Assembly (NCBI GenBank): GCA_001970955.1
Contig: MPUH01001059.1
Span: 1 to 25,024 of the forward strand
Direction: 5' to 3'
Origin: Stentor coeruleus
Taxonomy: Eukaryota > Ciliophora > Heterotrichea > Heterotrichida > Stentoridae
Length of the DNA stretch: 25,024 bases
The notes beneath the pieces were generated by a model. That model was not told the DNA's origin. It saw nothing but the letters and a program-made list of their open reading frames with translations, and did not search any database. The position numbers and the translations under genes were made by a program. This document shows, one piece after another, positions 1 through 10,423 of the stretch. Position 1 is the stretch's first letter; every line of letters begins with the position of its first letter.

Positions 1-370
1 TGTTTAATATAATAGATAAGGAAAAAGTGTTAGAATTACAATTTTAGCTTTTTTGGCTAATACTGTTTGTAATTATGTAATATATACAGAACTTTTTATT
101 TAACATATAAGGTCAAATAAACTAAAGTAAAAAGTATTGAAAGGATAATTATATAAGATTAGGAATTAACTTCTTAGTAAACATATAAATATAGCTAAAT
201 TTTATATTCTTGTAAGGTTTTAAAATAATACAAAAGTTAAGATAGAAAACATAAAGTATAAAACTTAGTTTATAAAGCAAGTCACTAAATTTTAAAGTTC
301 AAAAAAAAACTATCTTTTATTATAAAACACCTAATCAAACATCATAATTTACTATAAATAAAATATCGCA
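1..370. other. AT-rich intergenic sequence
   Basis: This is very AT-rich sequence left of (3' to) the transposase-like gene. I see no open frame, tRNA or 15-nt GTAA-TAG intron motif on either strand. It should hold the 3' flank of that gene, but no specific signal can be named. Confidence 0.6.
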
Positions 371-1927
371 TTAAAAAAATTTAAGTTCTAAAGATTTTTT
401 CTCATAAGATTCTAATAAAAAACTTTTAGCATCACTAATAACTTGCTTTACCTTCCTCATATTCCCAAAATTCAAGGCAACTCGTTGTTTAAGAAACAAA
501 ATCGATTTTTCTAGTACATTAATTCCATCTTCTAATGACATGATTTTCTTATCAATTAATGGTTTATAACATAACCTTTTATCAAAACCTTGAGTATTGT
601 ATAATCCCCATTCTTCTTTATATTGCCTATTTATAACTAAATCTGCAATTTCTGAAGAATTATTAATAAATTGACCTATACTTGATTCAGAATCTAAATA
701 TTTTGAAAGACTTTCATTGGTTAGATTATATGTATCAGAAAATACTTCAATAAGTTCTTCAGTATTTAAATCTGAAAACTCTGAATAGTCTTTATGACTT
801 AAAAGTGGGACTTTTTTGTCTAATATATCAGCGAGGTTCCATGCTCGGGATATACACCCACGAGTTACAGAATCCCAAGCATCAGAAACTATATAAACAA
901 CATCAACAACTGATACATCACTAACATCATCAAATTTATTAGCTAATTTCAAGAATATCCGTCTATAATGCCACTTAAAAGACTTTTCAATACTAATCAA
1001 ACAAGGCTTAATAGCTTCCATCGAGAAAAAAACGACCGTAATATTTTTTAGCACCACCTCACAAACAGCTTTTAAACTAGCATATGAGCTTTTTACTAAC
1101 ACCAAAACTGACCTTCCAGTTTTTTGCATTTTTTTATCGAGTTTTTTAAGCATCCGAGTATAAATCTCAGCATCAACCCAAGGGATTATCCTATTATAAT
1201 AATCTAAAGGAAGACTTTCTATAGCAGTTTTCTCATAATCATTTGGTTCAAAAGATGTTCCAACTATAGAAATATCGCTTTTATATGTCCCAGATGCATT
1301 TACAAGAATAAGAATATTCATAATATCATCAAGTTTACATGATTTCATAGTAAAAACCTCAGGTAATAGTCTAAAATATAAAGAAAAACTATGGAAAACA
1401 AAAATATCATTATGACAATAACTATAAGTATATCTTTTTAATAACGTTTTCTGTTTTTCTATATCCAAATCATTGATAATCAGATGTTCTTTTAAACTAT
1501 TAGGATTTATTTTAAGATTTTCATATAATTCTAACACCCACCCAGAAGGTAAAAAATTGTTAATTTCATTATTTGAATTCCCTAAATGTTTCTGTTTTTT
1601 TATATATTCGCTTTGGAACTCTGATATTTTGTCTCTTATAATTTTTGGGGTTATGGAAAAAGCAATATTTAAAGGGTCGGTAAGCCAAAGTTGTATTGTA
1701 GATTTAAGATATTCAAGTTTATCATATAATAATTGTTGTTCAAATAATAAAATATGATGCTGAGGAGATCTGGTATGAGTTTTGGGTTGAATTATTGATG
1801 AAAGGTCAAAGTCAAGATTTAATTCTGGGTTTAAGTTTGGGTTAAGATGAGATATGGAAGATGATGACTGGGAATCTGAAGGGTTTGAAGGTAATTTTGG
1901 ACGTTTTTGAGGAAGATGAATACTCAT
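371..1927 (-). CDS. Pogo/Tigger (CENP-B-like) transposase-derived protein, catalytic residues lost
   Basis: A single-exon 518-aa protein. Residues 1-55 are a Ser/Pro/Asn-rich leader. Residues about 73-140 resemble the Tc5/CENP-B-type helix-turn-helix, ending in SGWVLELYENLKI, like the GWLxRFxxxxGI end of that domain. Residues about 165-365 follow the DDE_1 (Tigger/pogo/jerky) layout: LYFRLLPE (183-190), ILVNASGTYKS (206-216), WVDAEIYTRMLKKLDKKM (250-267), SFKWHYRR (316-323) and SDAWDSV (348-354). The C-terminal part (464-499) resembles the helical Tigger tail. By eye alignment, the catalytic positions are replaced: DET by H179-S180, DN by K279-S280, and the Asp of QPLDQG by L310. I see no terminal inverted repeats. 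The gene is therefore probably a domesticated, DNA-binding but non-cleaving protein. The family call is fairly secure; the role is unknown. Confidence 0.75.
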   Translation of the reverse strand: MSIHLPQKRPKLPSNPSDSQSSSSISHLNPNLNPELNLDFDLSSIIQPKTHTRSPQHHILLFEQQLLYDKLEYLKSTIQLWLTDPLNIAFSITPKIIRDKISEFQSEYIKKQKHLGNSNNEINNFLPSGWVLELYENLKINPNSLKEHLIINDLDIEKQKTLLKRYTYSYCHNDIFVFHSFSLYFRLLPEVFTMKSCKLDDIMNILILVNASGTYKSDISIVGTSFEPNDYEKTAIESLPLDYYNRIIPWVDAEIYTRMLKKLDKKMQKTGRSVLVLVKSSYASLKAVCEVVLKNITVVFFSMEAIKPCLISIEKSFKWHYRRIFLKLANKFDDVSDVSVVDVVYIVSDAWDSVTRGCISRAWNLADILDKKVPLLSHKDYSEFSDLNTEELIEVFSDTYNLTNESLSKYLDSESSIGQFINNSSEIADLVINRQYKEEWGLYNTQGFDKRLCYKPLIDKKIMSLEDGINVLEKSILFLKQRVALNFGNMRKVKQVISDAKSFLLESYEKKSLELKFF

Positions 1928-3476
1928 GGTTTTTTATTTTATTATGATATGAGGATATTAAGAGTTATGTATGATGATATAAAAACCCCCCTCATTTAAG
2001 GTTAAATATATAAAACTATGTTTATTAAATACTAATTCACAAACAACATAATATATAAATAAATTATCACTTTTGTAAGAAAATTATATACTCAGATTAA
2101 TTTCAAAACTTTTTATACATATTTACAGTTATTTTAATCCAAATTAACAAACCTATTTATTATCATAAATATAAACTATACTTATTATTATGAAACTTTA
2201 CATTTATCTTTTCAACAAATCCTTGTAAAATATTTACTCATTCTTTTTGATCTTTATAAACTTTTTTACTTTAATATTAAATCTTAAATGCTAATAAACC
2301 TATAATTTTGAATTTCTTCAATCTTATAAAATCTCAACATAAGTAAATGCGAATTTAAAATCAAACTGTAAATGAGTATAATGAAATATTACCAAGATAT
2401 TCTGCGTAATAAAAAATTTAGAATTATTTATTGTGCATATACTTAAAAAAAACTTTTATTATGAAATTTATAGCTAAGAATGATATTATTATAAGTTTTT
2501 GGGATAATTTTAGTATAAAATTTTGCATATGATTGATGAATTTAGGGTTTTTAATATAATTAATATAAAATTTTAGTATAAAAAATGATTGAATTTAGAT
2601 TTATGAATAGGTTTTATTTAACTGTTAGAATAAATTATTTAAATAGCATGCCCCACCCATATCTTTTGTTAAAAATCTTCCATGTGAATATTTATTTGCT
2701 GTAATCCTGATTTTTAAAGTAACTTTTATGCTTTTTCATATGATTCCCATTAAAGTCTTTTATCTGAACTCTTAATCATGCACTGAAATCCTTTGTCTTA
2801 TACTTTTTTCTTATGTTACAGTCACTATTGGAATAGATTTAACTTAAGGTTTGACTAAAATATTCATATCTTTTTCTAAAGATCTAGTCAACAAATCAGA
2901 CATATGATGCACATTAGGCATTGCTTTTGTTTTTTGTATATAAGATGACAATAATCTTTAAGGCTTTTGTCATAATTTCTCATATACACATATTGCAAGA
3001 GAAATTATAAACGAAATCTAACTTACTAATAAAGTTTGCACAGACACAAAATTAACAATTTAGTGAAAATCAACTTATAATTTACAATAAGTTTCGATAT
3101 ATAAGTAATTACTCATAATTCGATTATTTTTTTTAACTTTTTCTCATATATAAATTTGTTTTCCCACAAAAAATCTTATTTTTGTTAAGCCTTTACCTGT
3201 TTTAAGAAATTCATAATTATAACCCTAGTGTAAACCATTTTGATATAAAAAAATAATTCCAATTTTCTGATAGTTTTCATATGTTTTAATATAGTATAAA
3301 ATCATAATTTAGCATATCAATTTAAATTAAAATACACAAACTTCAACCATATAAAAATACATAAAATCCTTCAATCACACACACTCTTATCAGCATCTAT
3401 TCAAAACCATCTGATCATCAACACAAAAAAAAAATCCCTAAACAATTAAATCATCCAATAAGCTCAATCCTTTATA
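1928..3476. other. Intergenic, AT-rich, with one possible gene relic
   Basis: About 1.5 kb between two minus-strand genes. Most of it is featureless AT-rich DNA with no RNA gene or intron motif. The last 150 bases, 3' of the K+ channel gene, are C-rich and nearly G-free on the plus strand. A possible decayed reading frame at 2625-2955 is listed separately. Confidence 0.55.
2625..2955 (-). pseudogene. Possible decayed protein-coding relic
   Basis: On the minus strand one frame gives protein-like stretches separated by in-frame stops (four TAA, one TGA) with no frameshift. They include KAMPNVHHMSDLL, VKSIPIVTVT and YSHGRFLTKDMGGACYL. Local GC is a little higher than in the flanks. The stop density is only about half the random expectation for this composition, so the evidence is weak. 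I do not recognise the family. Confidence 0.25.
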
Positions 3477-4820
3477 CTATCTTCTTATTTTATTAATAAC
3501 TAAATCATTGAGTTTAACCAATTCATCAATCGCATTCGATATCAACTTTTGATTATTCTCCGATGCTTCCAACTTAGTATTAATGCTCTTATACACATAG
3601 CAATCATTTTTTATCTTATCCAAAACATACGTGACTTTATCATTTAACCTCGATAAAACCAACTCAATCGGTGCATCTTGTTCACTAGCCTTAAGTTTCA
3701 TTGAATAAGTTCTAAATTCAATAAGTGCACTTTTAAACTTATTAATAACCTTACTTCTTTTTTTCTCAGAAGCATTAGGAAACTTCCTTAAAAAAATCTT
3801 CAATCTTATACCAAATTTTATCGCATTCGCAGCTTTGACTCTGACTTCTTGTTCAGCTTCATCTTTTTTAATCTTATTAAATGATTTACTTTCTTGTGGT
3901 GTAAACTCTGAACTAATAGTCAAACTTAATACCATTAATGATATAAGAAAAGTTCCCCAAAAACATGCGATTACAGAAATGACTCTGCCAAAATGAGTAG
4001 TAGCATAAAAATCTCCGTATCCTACTGTAGCCATTGTTATGATAATACACCACATTCCATTCCACATATAATTCCAATCATGAGTTGGGGCAACTTCTTG
4101 AAAAGGTCTTTCAACATTTCTTAAAGCTATGCCAAAGACTAATATAGAAATGACCATGGTTCCAGCTACAATTGTATAAGGACGTTCTTTTAGTTCAGCT
4201 TTGATTGCGAAATTTACCCCACCATCACAGTTACAGGATTTACAGATGGCATCTGATTTATAACTATTCCAGTCTGATGAGTGGATGAAAAAACGCCACA
4301 TTAGATAGATACGGCCTAACATGATTAACCCTATGAGCATGTTGATTGTATAAACCATTTTACCTTCGTATTGTTCTATTTCGAAACCATAGTTCACACG
4401 TGGTGGTACGTGGATTGCACAAAATATTAGCTCGCATAATAAAGGAATGTATAGTTTAGAGCTTATAAGAGTATCTAAGAAATCTAAGTTCCTTTTGACT
4501 TTTTCTAGTTTTAGGCTAAGGATGTAGCGATAAAATATTATTACGAGTAAGCCAGATGTCATTGCTGTTATAGCACCTCTAATATGCAAATTCTTATCAG
4601 GTTCTGGATGTAAGCAATCATTTCCTTCAAAATGCAATATTCCACTTGCGAAGTAAACACAATCTGTTGCGAATTCAAAGTACAACTCATGCTCGTATAA
4701 AGCTAAACCTGTACCTAGTAGACCTAGGACCATAGCAAAAAAGTCTACGATGTAGATTTTCTTGTTTATGGCTTTTATATCTTTTTCAGCTTCATCTTCT
4801 CTACTGAACAATAGATCCAT
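3477..4820 (-). CDS. SK-like six-transmembrane potassium channel
   Basis: A 447-aa protein that should carry K+ out of the cell across a membrane. Six hydrophobic segments are visible at about 22-46, 78-102, 122-140, 154-178, 213-234 and 279-303. A pore helix and selectivity filter, TMATVGYGD, lie at 262-270 between S5 and S6. S4 has only a couple of basic residues (R170, R176), as in weakly voltage-sensitive SK channels. The post-S6 stretch TPQESKSFNKIKK (307-319), followed by a basic amphipathic region (323-347), matches the placement of the SK calmodulin-binding domain. This suggests Ca2+/calmodulin gating, which is inference. A Cys cluster (C193, C196, C198) lies in the S4-S5 linker. The C-terminus is probably coiled coil. 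SK-type is preferred over Kv or KCNQ because of the weak S4 and the post-S6 motif. Confidence 0.82.
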   Translation of the reverse strand: MDLLFSREDEAEKDIKAINKKIYIVDFFAMVLGLLGTGLALYEHELYFEFATDCVYFASGILHFEGNDCLHPEPDKNLHIRGAITAMTSGLLVIIFYRYILSLKLEKVKRNLDFLDTLISSKLYIPLLCELIFCAIHVPPRVNYGFEIEQYEGKMVYTINMLIGLIMLGRIYLMWRFFIHSSDWNSYKSDAICKSCNCDGGVNFAIKAELKERPYTIVAGTMVISILVFGIALRNVERPFQEVAPTHDWNYMWNGMWCIIITMATVGYGDFYATTHFGRVISVIACFWGTFLISLMVLSLTISSEFTPQESKSFNKIKKDEAEQEVRVKAANAIKFGIRLKIFLRKFPNASEKKRSKVINKFKSALIEFRTYSMKLKASEQDAPIELVLSRLNDKVTYVLDKIKNDCYVYKSINTKLEASENNQKLISNAIDELVKLNDLVINKIRR

Positions 4821-5341
4821 TATTTATTATACTCCTCTATTTTTCTTAGGATTATTAATGTGATTATATTAGACTAGAAAGATTTTTTTGAGAGTTTAGA
4901 GATTTTTGCTTTGTGCTTTTTTTGTTTAGAAGTAAATGGTTTTTTATGTGGCAAATTGCCAGAATATGGTTTAAGAGTGATTTTTATATAGGAGAGAAAT
5001 AGAATAGTGGCAAATGGGTTTAAAATTTGAAAAATTGCTTTAGGATACAATAAAAGAGTATAAATTTTACGTTGATGCAATAAAAAAAATTATAAATTTT
5101 TCCAAATTTTTATGCTACTATTTTATTTATAGCCTTTACCAATCTTCATAAAATAAGCAAAAAATTTCGCATCAGAACCTTAAATTTAAACTCGTACACA
5201 AACATTTAGTTTCTAATATTTTAACTTCTTTTTTCTTATATTCACAAAAGCCTCTCTGCATTTTCTTAACAACTTCCAAATAGCCATCATAATCCATCTC
5301 CAAACCCAATAATTGCATAATTACCAAAAAAAAAATACATC
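4821..5341. other. Intergenic between K+ channel and FHA genes
   Basis: This is the 5' flank of the channel gene (G/T-rich on the plus strand at about 4840-5080), followed by the 3' flank of the FHA gene (C-rich, G-poor on the plus strand). A 68-codon minus-strand frame at 4874-5080 is low-complexity and was not accepted as a gene. Nothing else is visible. Confidence 0.5.
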
Positions 5342-6217
5342 TTATTCACTAACAGCATTTAAATCACTACAAATCTCAGCCTTAAAAAGTGTTTCCCCAA
5401 CCTTAAACTTCATTCCATCAAAAACTTCAAAAAAATTCTCAACAAAAAGCCAATTTCCATTTGTACTAGGTTTCATCCCATCTCCATCTTGCATCATCCA
5501 CCCATCTTCATAATAAATCATACAATGACACCTTGACAAACTTGAGTCATCAAATTTAATCGTACATTCATTCATCCTACCAATTCTTATAGGAGACATA
5601 TCAGGGGTATAAGTGCTAAATAATCTTTACTTTTTAAAATCAACTTTTGGTCCTTCAATAAATTTTAATGTCAAAAGAGTATTTTCTATATGAACAACCA
5701 TATGTGAATCTCCAAAAGAAAAAATATATGCTGAGACAAGTTTTATAGGTTTTTCAATACGAATAAAAGTTCCAAGTCCTTCTCCCATATCTTTGATGAA
5801 AAAGCATGCTTTTTCTATATAAAAACGACCTTTGTTGTATTGAATCAAGAAGTGTCTTTTGCCTACACCTTTTTCCTTTTCTGACAGTATTATGTCATTT
5901 ATAACAAGCCGGCCCTGTTTTTCTGTACTTCCAGCATAGACACAGCCGTCTTTTACAAGTCTTTTTGTATTTATCAATCCTTGTGGTAGGATTTCATATT
6001 GTGTGCCGATAATCATATGAACTGTGTCTAAAATTGTCAATGTTAATTTTATGATTTCTTCAGTTGTTATGTTGATGTTTTTATTATAACTTGAAGACAT
6101 TTTCTGATCTTTTAACTCTATTGGATGACTATCTTGGCTTGTGTCTTGGTTTTGCCCGTCTGATGATATAAAACAACACTGTTTAGGCTTTACGCAAAGT
6201 TTTCGAAATTTAAACAT
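5342..6217 (-). CDS. Tandem FHA-domain protein (two exons)
   Basis: The exons are 6217-5631 and 5615-5342, joined by removing a 15-nt intron (GTAAAGATTATTTAG). The result is one 286-aa frame whose junction reads KVDFKNTYTPDMSPIRIGR. Without splicing, the second FHA domain would lack its start. FHA2 (about 203-275) has the phosphothreonine-binding set: G208-R209, S223-R224-x-H226 and T247-N248-G249. FHA1 (about 92-185) keeps the fold cues GKRHFLIQY (119-127) and GEGLGTFIRI (145-154). It lacks the GR and NG motifs, so it has probably lost phosphopeptide binding. The N-terminus is basic and Cys-containing (C8, C14, C15). No kinase, RING or BRCT domain is attached, so it may act as an adaptor that reads phosphothreonine. 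The partner is unknown. Confidence 0.85.
5616..5630 (-). other. 15-nt spliceosomal intron in FHA gene
   Basis: The sequence GTAAAGATTATTTAG lies after two bases of an Asn codon. Its TAA would otherwise end the protein before FHA2. Removing it joins two frames that together form two FHA domains, which is the strongest support for an intron in the window. Confidence 0.9.
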
Positions 6218-6285
6218 TTGAATGGTATTCTTGGAATAATATCATAAAAAAATTTCATTATATAAATTGATTATCTAAGAAGAAT

Positions 6286-6591
6286 TTACTGAGTGTCACT
6301 TACACGTCGGATTTTGATTATAGAATTATTGCGGTTAATGGGTTTTGATATACCTACGGTTATTGAACTACCGAGGATGTTTATTATTTTTGAACGTCTA
6401 CGGTATGAGGATTCATCTATATTTAAGTTTATTGTAACATTATCTTTACTACTGTCATGTTCTATATCTGGATTAATTTCGCATGGTTTTTCAGGTATAC
6501 TATTTAAATATTACACACTACGAGATTTTATAAGCTTGAAAATTTTTAAGCAAGAACACCATTTCATTTTTATATCGCAATCTATTAACAT
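6286..6591 (-). CDS. Small Cys-containing hypothetical protein (two exons)
   Basis: This gene is easy to miss because each exon is short. The exons are 6591-6515 and 6499-6286, joined by removing a 15-nt intron. They give 96 aa from the first in-frame ATG, or 88 aa from the ATG at 6567, which begins MKWCSCLKIFKLIK. The second start may be the real one: a short basic N-terminus with paired Cys (WCSC) could be lipid-modified. The rest is polar, with an RRRSK patch and an ILGSSITVGI stretch, and ends VSDTQ. Base and codon composition (CGT, CGC, CCA) rise above the flanks, as in genes. It lies only about 70 bp upstream of the FHA gene on the same strand. No family is recognised. A second intron-like motif overlaps the stop codon; see findings. 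Confidence 0.65.
6500..6514 (-). other. 15-nt intron in small Cys-containing gene
   Basis: The sequence GTAATATTTAAATAG has the same length and the same GTAA/TAG ends as the other introns here. Removing it joins two open frames into one Val codon and bypasses an in-frame TAA. Confidence 0.75.
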
Positions 6592-8067
6592 TTCCTAGTA
6601 TATTTATTAAAAACTATAATTTTTGATGTACTTTTTGCTAGATAACTAAAAAATATCAGATGATTTGTTTGCTTTAAAAAGTACAGCCTAAATTTTTTGT
6701 GTCACATATTTTCTTAAATTAAAACTTATGCTTTAAGGGTGATTTTTATTAATTTTATCTTGTAGAAGTATGGGAAAAATATAAACATAAGAGTTTTGTT
6801 TGGAAATTTATTCAATAATAGGCTTTAAAGATGTATAGTCTTAATAATAATAATGACAATCAGAATATTATTTTAGTTTTACTCATATAAATATCAATTA
6901 TATCATATAAATCATTGAATTAAATCTTAGTTTCAAACTATCTTAATCTTAAACGAAATATTCTATATAAATAAAATTTATCCTGCTCATAATAAAGCAT
7001 ACTTTACTTTGATATATTTAATACACACAAACCTCTTATCCTAAATCTCAAACTAAATCAAAAAATCTTAATTTTCTATAACACTTCAAAACTCTTATCC
7101 CTTCCTTTTACTAATTACTAAATTCTTTAACCCCAATTTTCTTTGGTCACAACATTATCTTAACTTCTAAAAATAAATCCTTGATCCTTTCTAAAACACT
7201 TTTTATATAAAAAATACTATTTATTTTCCTTTAGCAATTCATATAATGGAAAATGCCTACTGCAAAAAACTTTATAATCGAAAATTATAGTGCCAAACTC
7301 ACTAATATCATATAAACTGCCTGTAGAGTTCTTAAAAATTTAACCCTATTATATCTGATTTTTCTTTATTTTTCTCACAAATCTCAATATATTATTCTAC
7401 AAATATTTCTTATTCAGTTCCTCATTAAAATCCTCTTAAAGCTTCCTCTCTGATATTCAAACCACAAATTTTAAACTTATCAATTTATTTAAAACAAAAT
7501 AAACTTCCTTATTAGCTACAGTTAAAATATAAATGTATTTATATTCTGCGTTTATTTTTATAAATCATCAACGAAGATTTTCAGGCACGTTTTTTATCTT
7601 AAGCTTTTAATAATTCACTTTCTAAGTTTTTTTATATATAAATGCTTTTAAAGTTCTTATAATAGATATTTTTAACAGTTCAAAATTCGATAATTCCTCA
7701 CAGCTTCTATTTTTCCATAATTATCTTGAAAAATAATATATTCTCAACTTTTCCTTTATCATAACATTTTCTTAATTTTTTCTACATTTTTATTCATCAA
7801 ATCTCACACATTCAAAATCCAATGATTCCAATATTTCAACTTGAAAATCAATAGCTTTTATTTAAAAGCCTCATATTCTTTAATCACAAATCTTTTAATT
7901 CAAAATCTCATAAATCCACACTAGTTCCATATTAAAATCCAAACATCTACATCATATTATTTTTATCATTAACCACTTTATGTTTTTTTATATATAATAA
8001 AAAAACCCATATATGATTTATCTATTACTATTTTTTATAAAAAGTTCTTATACGATGATACCCTAAC
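6592..8067. other. Long AT-rich intergenic region
   Basis: About 1.5 kb. The first 400 bases are plain AT-rich DNA. From about 7000 to 8050 the plus strand is strongly C over G; 7081-7140 has 17 C and 0 G by my count. This is the 3' flank of the LsmAD gene. A minus-strand frame near 7030-7460 reads somewhat like protein, but its stop density is near random and I do not call it. Confidence 0.5.
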
Positions 8068-9096
8068 TCAGCCTGAAACCTCATCAAACCCTTTGTTAGA
8101 AGCTTCATCTTGTTTACTAATCCCTTTCCAAGTGCTAATAAAAATGTCTAAAATGCTTTTCGGATACTGTATTAAAGGTTCTTCGCTTATAACTTCAAGA
8201 TTGGTTTTAGTTTTTAATGACTTGGAAAATTCACGAAATTCTTTTAAAACATTTTCTTTACTTGGTTGCCTTTCTTGTTTAAAACGAATAAAACTTAGAA
8301 TTACTTCTTCATCCATTGGCTGGGCAATATTAAGGTTTAAAGCATCTAAAGCGTTTATTTTAGCACCTGCTTGGTCTTTATTGTTTTTATGAGGATTCAT
8401 TAAGTATTGGCGAGTTTTTCTATACTCGTCTTTTGAGAAAAATTCTATTGAACTTGCCATACTTGTAGCACGCTCACGTTTGGGTGCAAGATCTTCATCT
8501 GGAGCAGTTAGAAATCTTCCTGTACCAAGAACAGCACCAAAAAGTTTTTCTTCATCTTCTTCAGCTTCATCTACATCTTTAATCCCTTTTTTTATTATTT
8601 CCTTCTCGATTTTTTTGGCTCTTTTTATTTGTTCCTTTGAAAGCTGGCTTATCGGAACTTTTTTTGTTGTATAAAGTTCTTCGTTATAAGTACTTACAAC
8701 TCCATACTGTTTTTCATTAGTTTCAAATTGATTCCAGTTTCTATCTCCTTTCTCTAGGCTTATTTCAGGACCTTCTGATGCCCAGTTTTCCAGTTTCCGA
8801 GCTGACTTTTTGCTTTTTGAAATTTCAGAGTCAGTTTTTAGCTTCCTTTCTTGATATCTTAGCTTTATTGATATTAAAGAGCTAAAGTCAATTCTTTGCA
8901 CATTAGAACTGATGTTAAAATATATACAAGCTGGAGTTGATGATTTACCAAATCTTCCATGTTCTTCATTACCTGATAGTCTCTTTATTATACAGTTCTT
9001 GTCAGAAAATTTCTCAAAACAACTCTTTAGAAGCTTTGTCCGTATAGGCTTAGGGACACTTTTGGATAAGGTTCTGAGGACTTCCTTTGGATCCAT
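8068..9096 (-). CDS. Ataxin-2-like LsmAD-domain protein
   Basis: A single-exon 342-aa protein. Residues about 121-190 match the LsmAD (Lsm-associated) domain of ataxin-2/Pbp1: YGVVSTYNEELYTTKK (131-146), a basic helix QIKRAKKIEKEIIKK (156-170), then an acidic stretch and EEKLFGAV (182-189). Ataxin-2 proteins bind RNA and poly(A)-binding protein and affect mRNA stability and stress granules; that is family knowledge. The preceding 120 residues would be expected to hold an Lsm domain, but no clear Lsm1/Lsm2 motif is visible. The domain is either absent or very diverged. I also do not see an obvious PAM2 motif. Much of the protein is charged and probably disordered. The start is the first ATG, preceded by AT-rich leader sequence. 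Confidence 0.75.
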   Translation of the reverse strand: MDPKEVLRTLSKSVPKPIRTKLLKSCFEKFSDKNCIIKRLSGNEEHGRFGKSSTPACIYFNISSNVQRIDFSSLISIKLRYQERKLKTDSEISKSKKSARKLENWASEGPEISLEKGDRNWNQFETNEKQYGVVSTYNEELYTTKKVPISQLSKEQIKRAKKIEKEIIKKGIKDVDEAEEDEEKLFGAVLGTGRFLTAPDEDLAPKRERATSMASSIEFFSKDEYRKTRQYLMNPHKNNKDQAGAKINALDALNLNIAQPMDEEVILSFIRFKQERQPSKENVLKEFREFSKSLKTKTNLEVISEEPLIQYPKSILDIFISTWKGISKQDEASNKGFDEVSG

Positions 9097-9299
9097 TAAG
9101 TATTATTATTTTACGAAAAAACTATCATTTTAAAGCTTTTTTTAAGATTGGGCAAGTTGAGTTTTTAGTATAAAAGATTGTGTTTGGATAAGTTTTGCTT
9201 TATGGGATAGAAAATGAAGATTTAGATGATAATTGGAGATTGGATAGGGAAATTAGGATTTTTTATAGATTTGGAGAGTGAGGGTTTTTTAGGATTAGG

Positions 9300-9619
9300 T
9301 TGGAGGAATTGTTGTTAAGAGGATATAAAGTTAATTAGATATCAAGATTATTGAATGATATGAATTTGTAGAATAAAGATGATATGTTTTCACAATTTCC
9401 AGTTAGAGATATGATGAAGAGGTGCTGAATATTCCAGAAGAAGAAAAAAATAGCATTGGGGAAATCTATTTGAGAGTAGCAGTTTTATCATTGGATGCTG
9501 TGAATCTAAAGTATATACTAATAATGATAGAGTTTGTATTAGAAAAAGAAGTTCTTAGTAGAGTACTTGAGTAGTATAATAAATAGAGTTTGACAATTAT
9601 AGATAAATTGAGTTTTTAA
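9300..9619 (+). pseudogene. Possible decayed gene relic, plus strand
   Basis: Two frames join into a protein-like reading with one frameshift near 9405 and only TAG/TAA stops. Frame 1 begins LEELLLRGYKVN and runs through SRLLNDMNL and NKDDMFSQFPVR. Frame 2 has 55 stop-free codons (9407-9571), including DEEVLNIPEEEKNSIGEIYL, with no ATG at its start. Every internal stop could arise from a Gln codon by one C-to-T change. I do not recognise the family. G-rich composition on this strand favours protein-like translation, so confidence is limited. Confidence 0.35.
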
Positions 9620-9774
9620 AAGATTTAAAGCTAAGCTAAGTCAAGCACAAGTAATTAAATTAGCCATATTTAGGAAATAGTAAATTTTTCATCTAAAGCT
9701 ACGTTTAATATTTTTATTAATTGAAATCTTACAAGTGAATTAGTAGGATTTCATGGGTCTCACCTCCCAAAATC

Positions 9775-10402
9775 CTAAAACCTCGAGTTTAAGGACTTGC
9801 AGCATGATTTATCATTAAAAATCCTATACAACTCCATAATATTCTCATTCTTTACACTGTATTTGATAAGTTTAGCTCCAATAAATTCATAAGTATTTTC
9901 ACACATCAGTTTCTGTAAGCATATTATCATTAACTTATAGCTTATTCGATGATAAACTTTGCATCCTTTTTGAAAAAGTATCAGAATATTTATCTCTCAT
10001 AGAATAAATGCTTAAATTGATATCATTAATATTCGCATTGTGTTTAAGTATACCCATAGCTATTGGGATAAAATTTTTTTATCAATTCTTTTTGGATACT
10101 TCATGGCTGGATTACTATTTCCTTTAATTTTTTTTGTATTTTAATCATAGCATCTGATCCAAACATATTCTAGCTGTTGTAATAAAGCTAAAATCAGATA
10201 TATTTTTTTGGCTTATTCTATTGGTAGCTGATTAACTTTTTCTTCTCATTTTATGATAGTTTGATAGTATTTTCTTAAGGTTTTAAAAAGGTTTCTAAAG
10301 GCTCTTCTATATAAAATTCAGTTTTGATAAGCTTTTTAGCTCTTTTCCCTCATTTTCTCAAAGATTTTTATCGGTTCCACACTAAAGCTACCTCTTTGCC
10401 AA
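9775..10402 (-). pseudogene. Possible decayed gene relic, minus strand
   Basis: The minus strand gives about 200 codons of protein-like sequence with about seven stops and two frameshifts. Segments include SFSVEPIKIFEKMREKS, KKIYLILALLQQLEYVWIRC, SIYSMRDKYSDTFSKRMQSL and ENTYEFIGAKLIKYSVK. The first frameshift falls in a run of seven A. Stop density is about half the random expectation. No family is recognised, and the piece is not an intact gene. Confidence 0.35.
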
Positions 10403-10423
10403 AAACAGACAGAATTATACTAC

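Larger units (their letters stand above)
9097..10423. other. Intergenic region with two possible gene relics
   Basis: About 1.3 kb. The 5' flank of the LsmAD gene is strongly G over C on the plus strand; 9241-9300 has 20 G and 0 C by my count. Two candidate decayed reading frames, 9300-9619 (+) and 9775-10402 (-), are listed separately. No RNA gene or intact gene is seen. Confidence 0.5.
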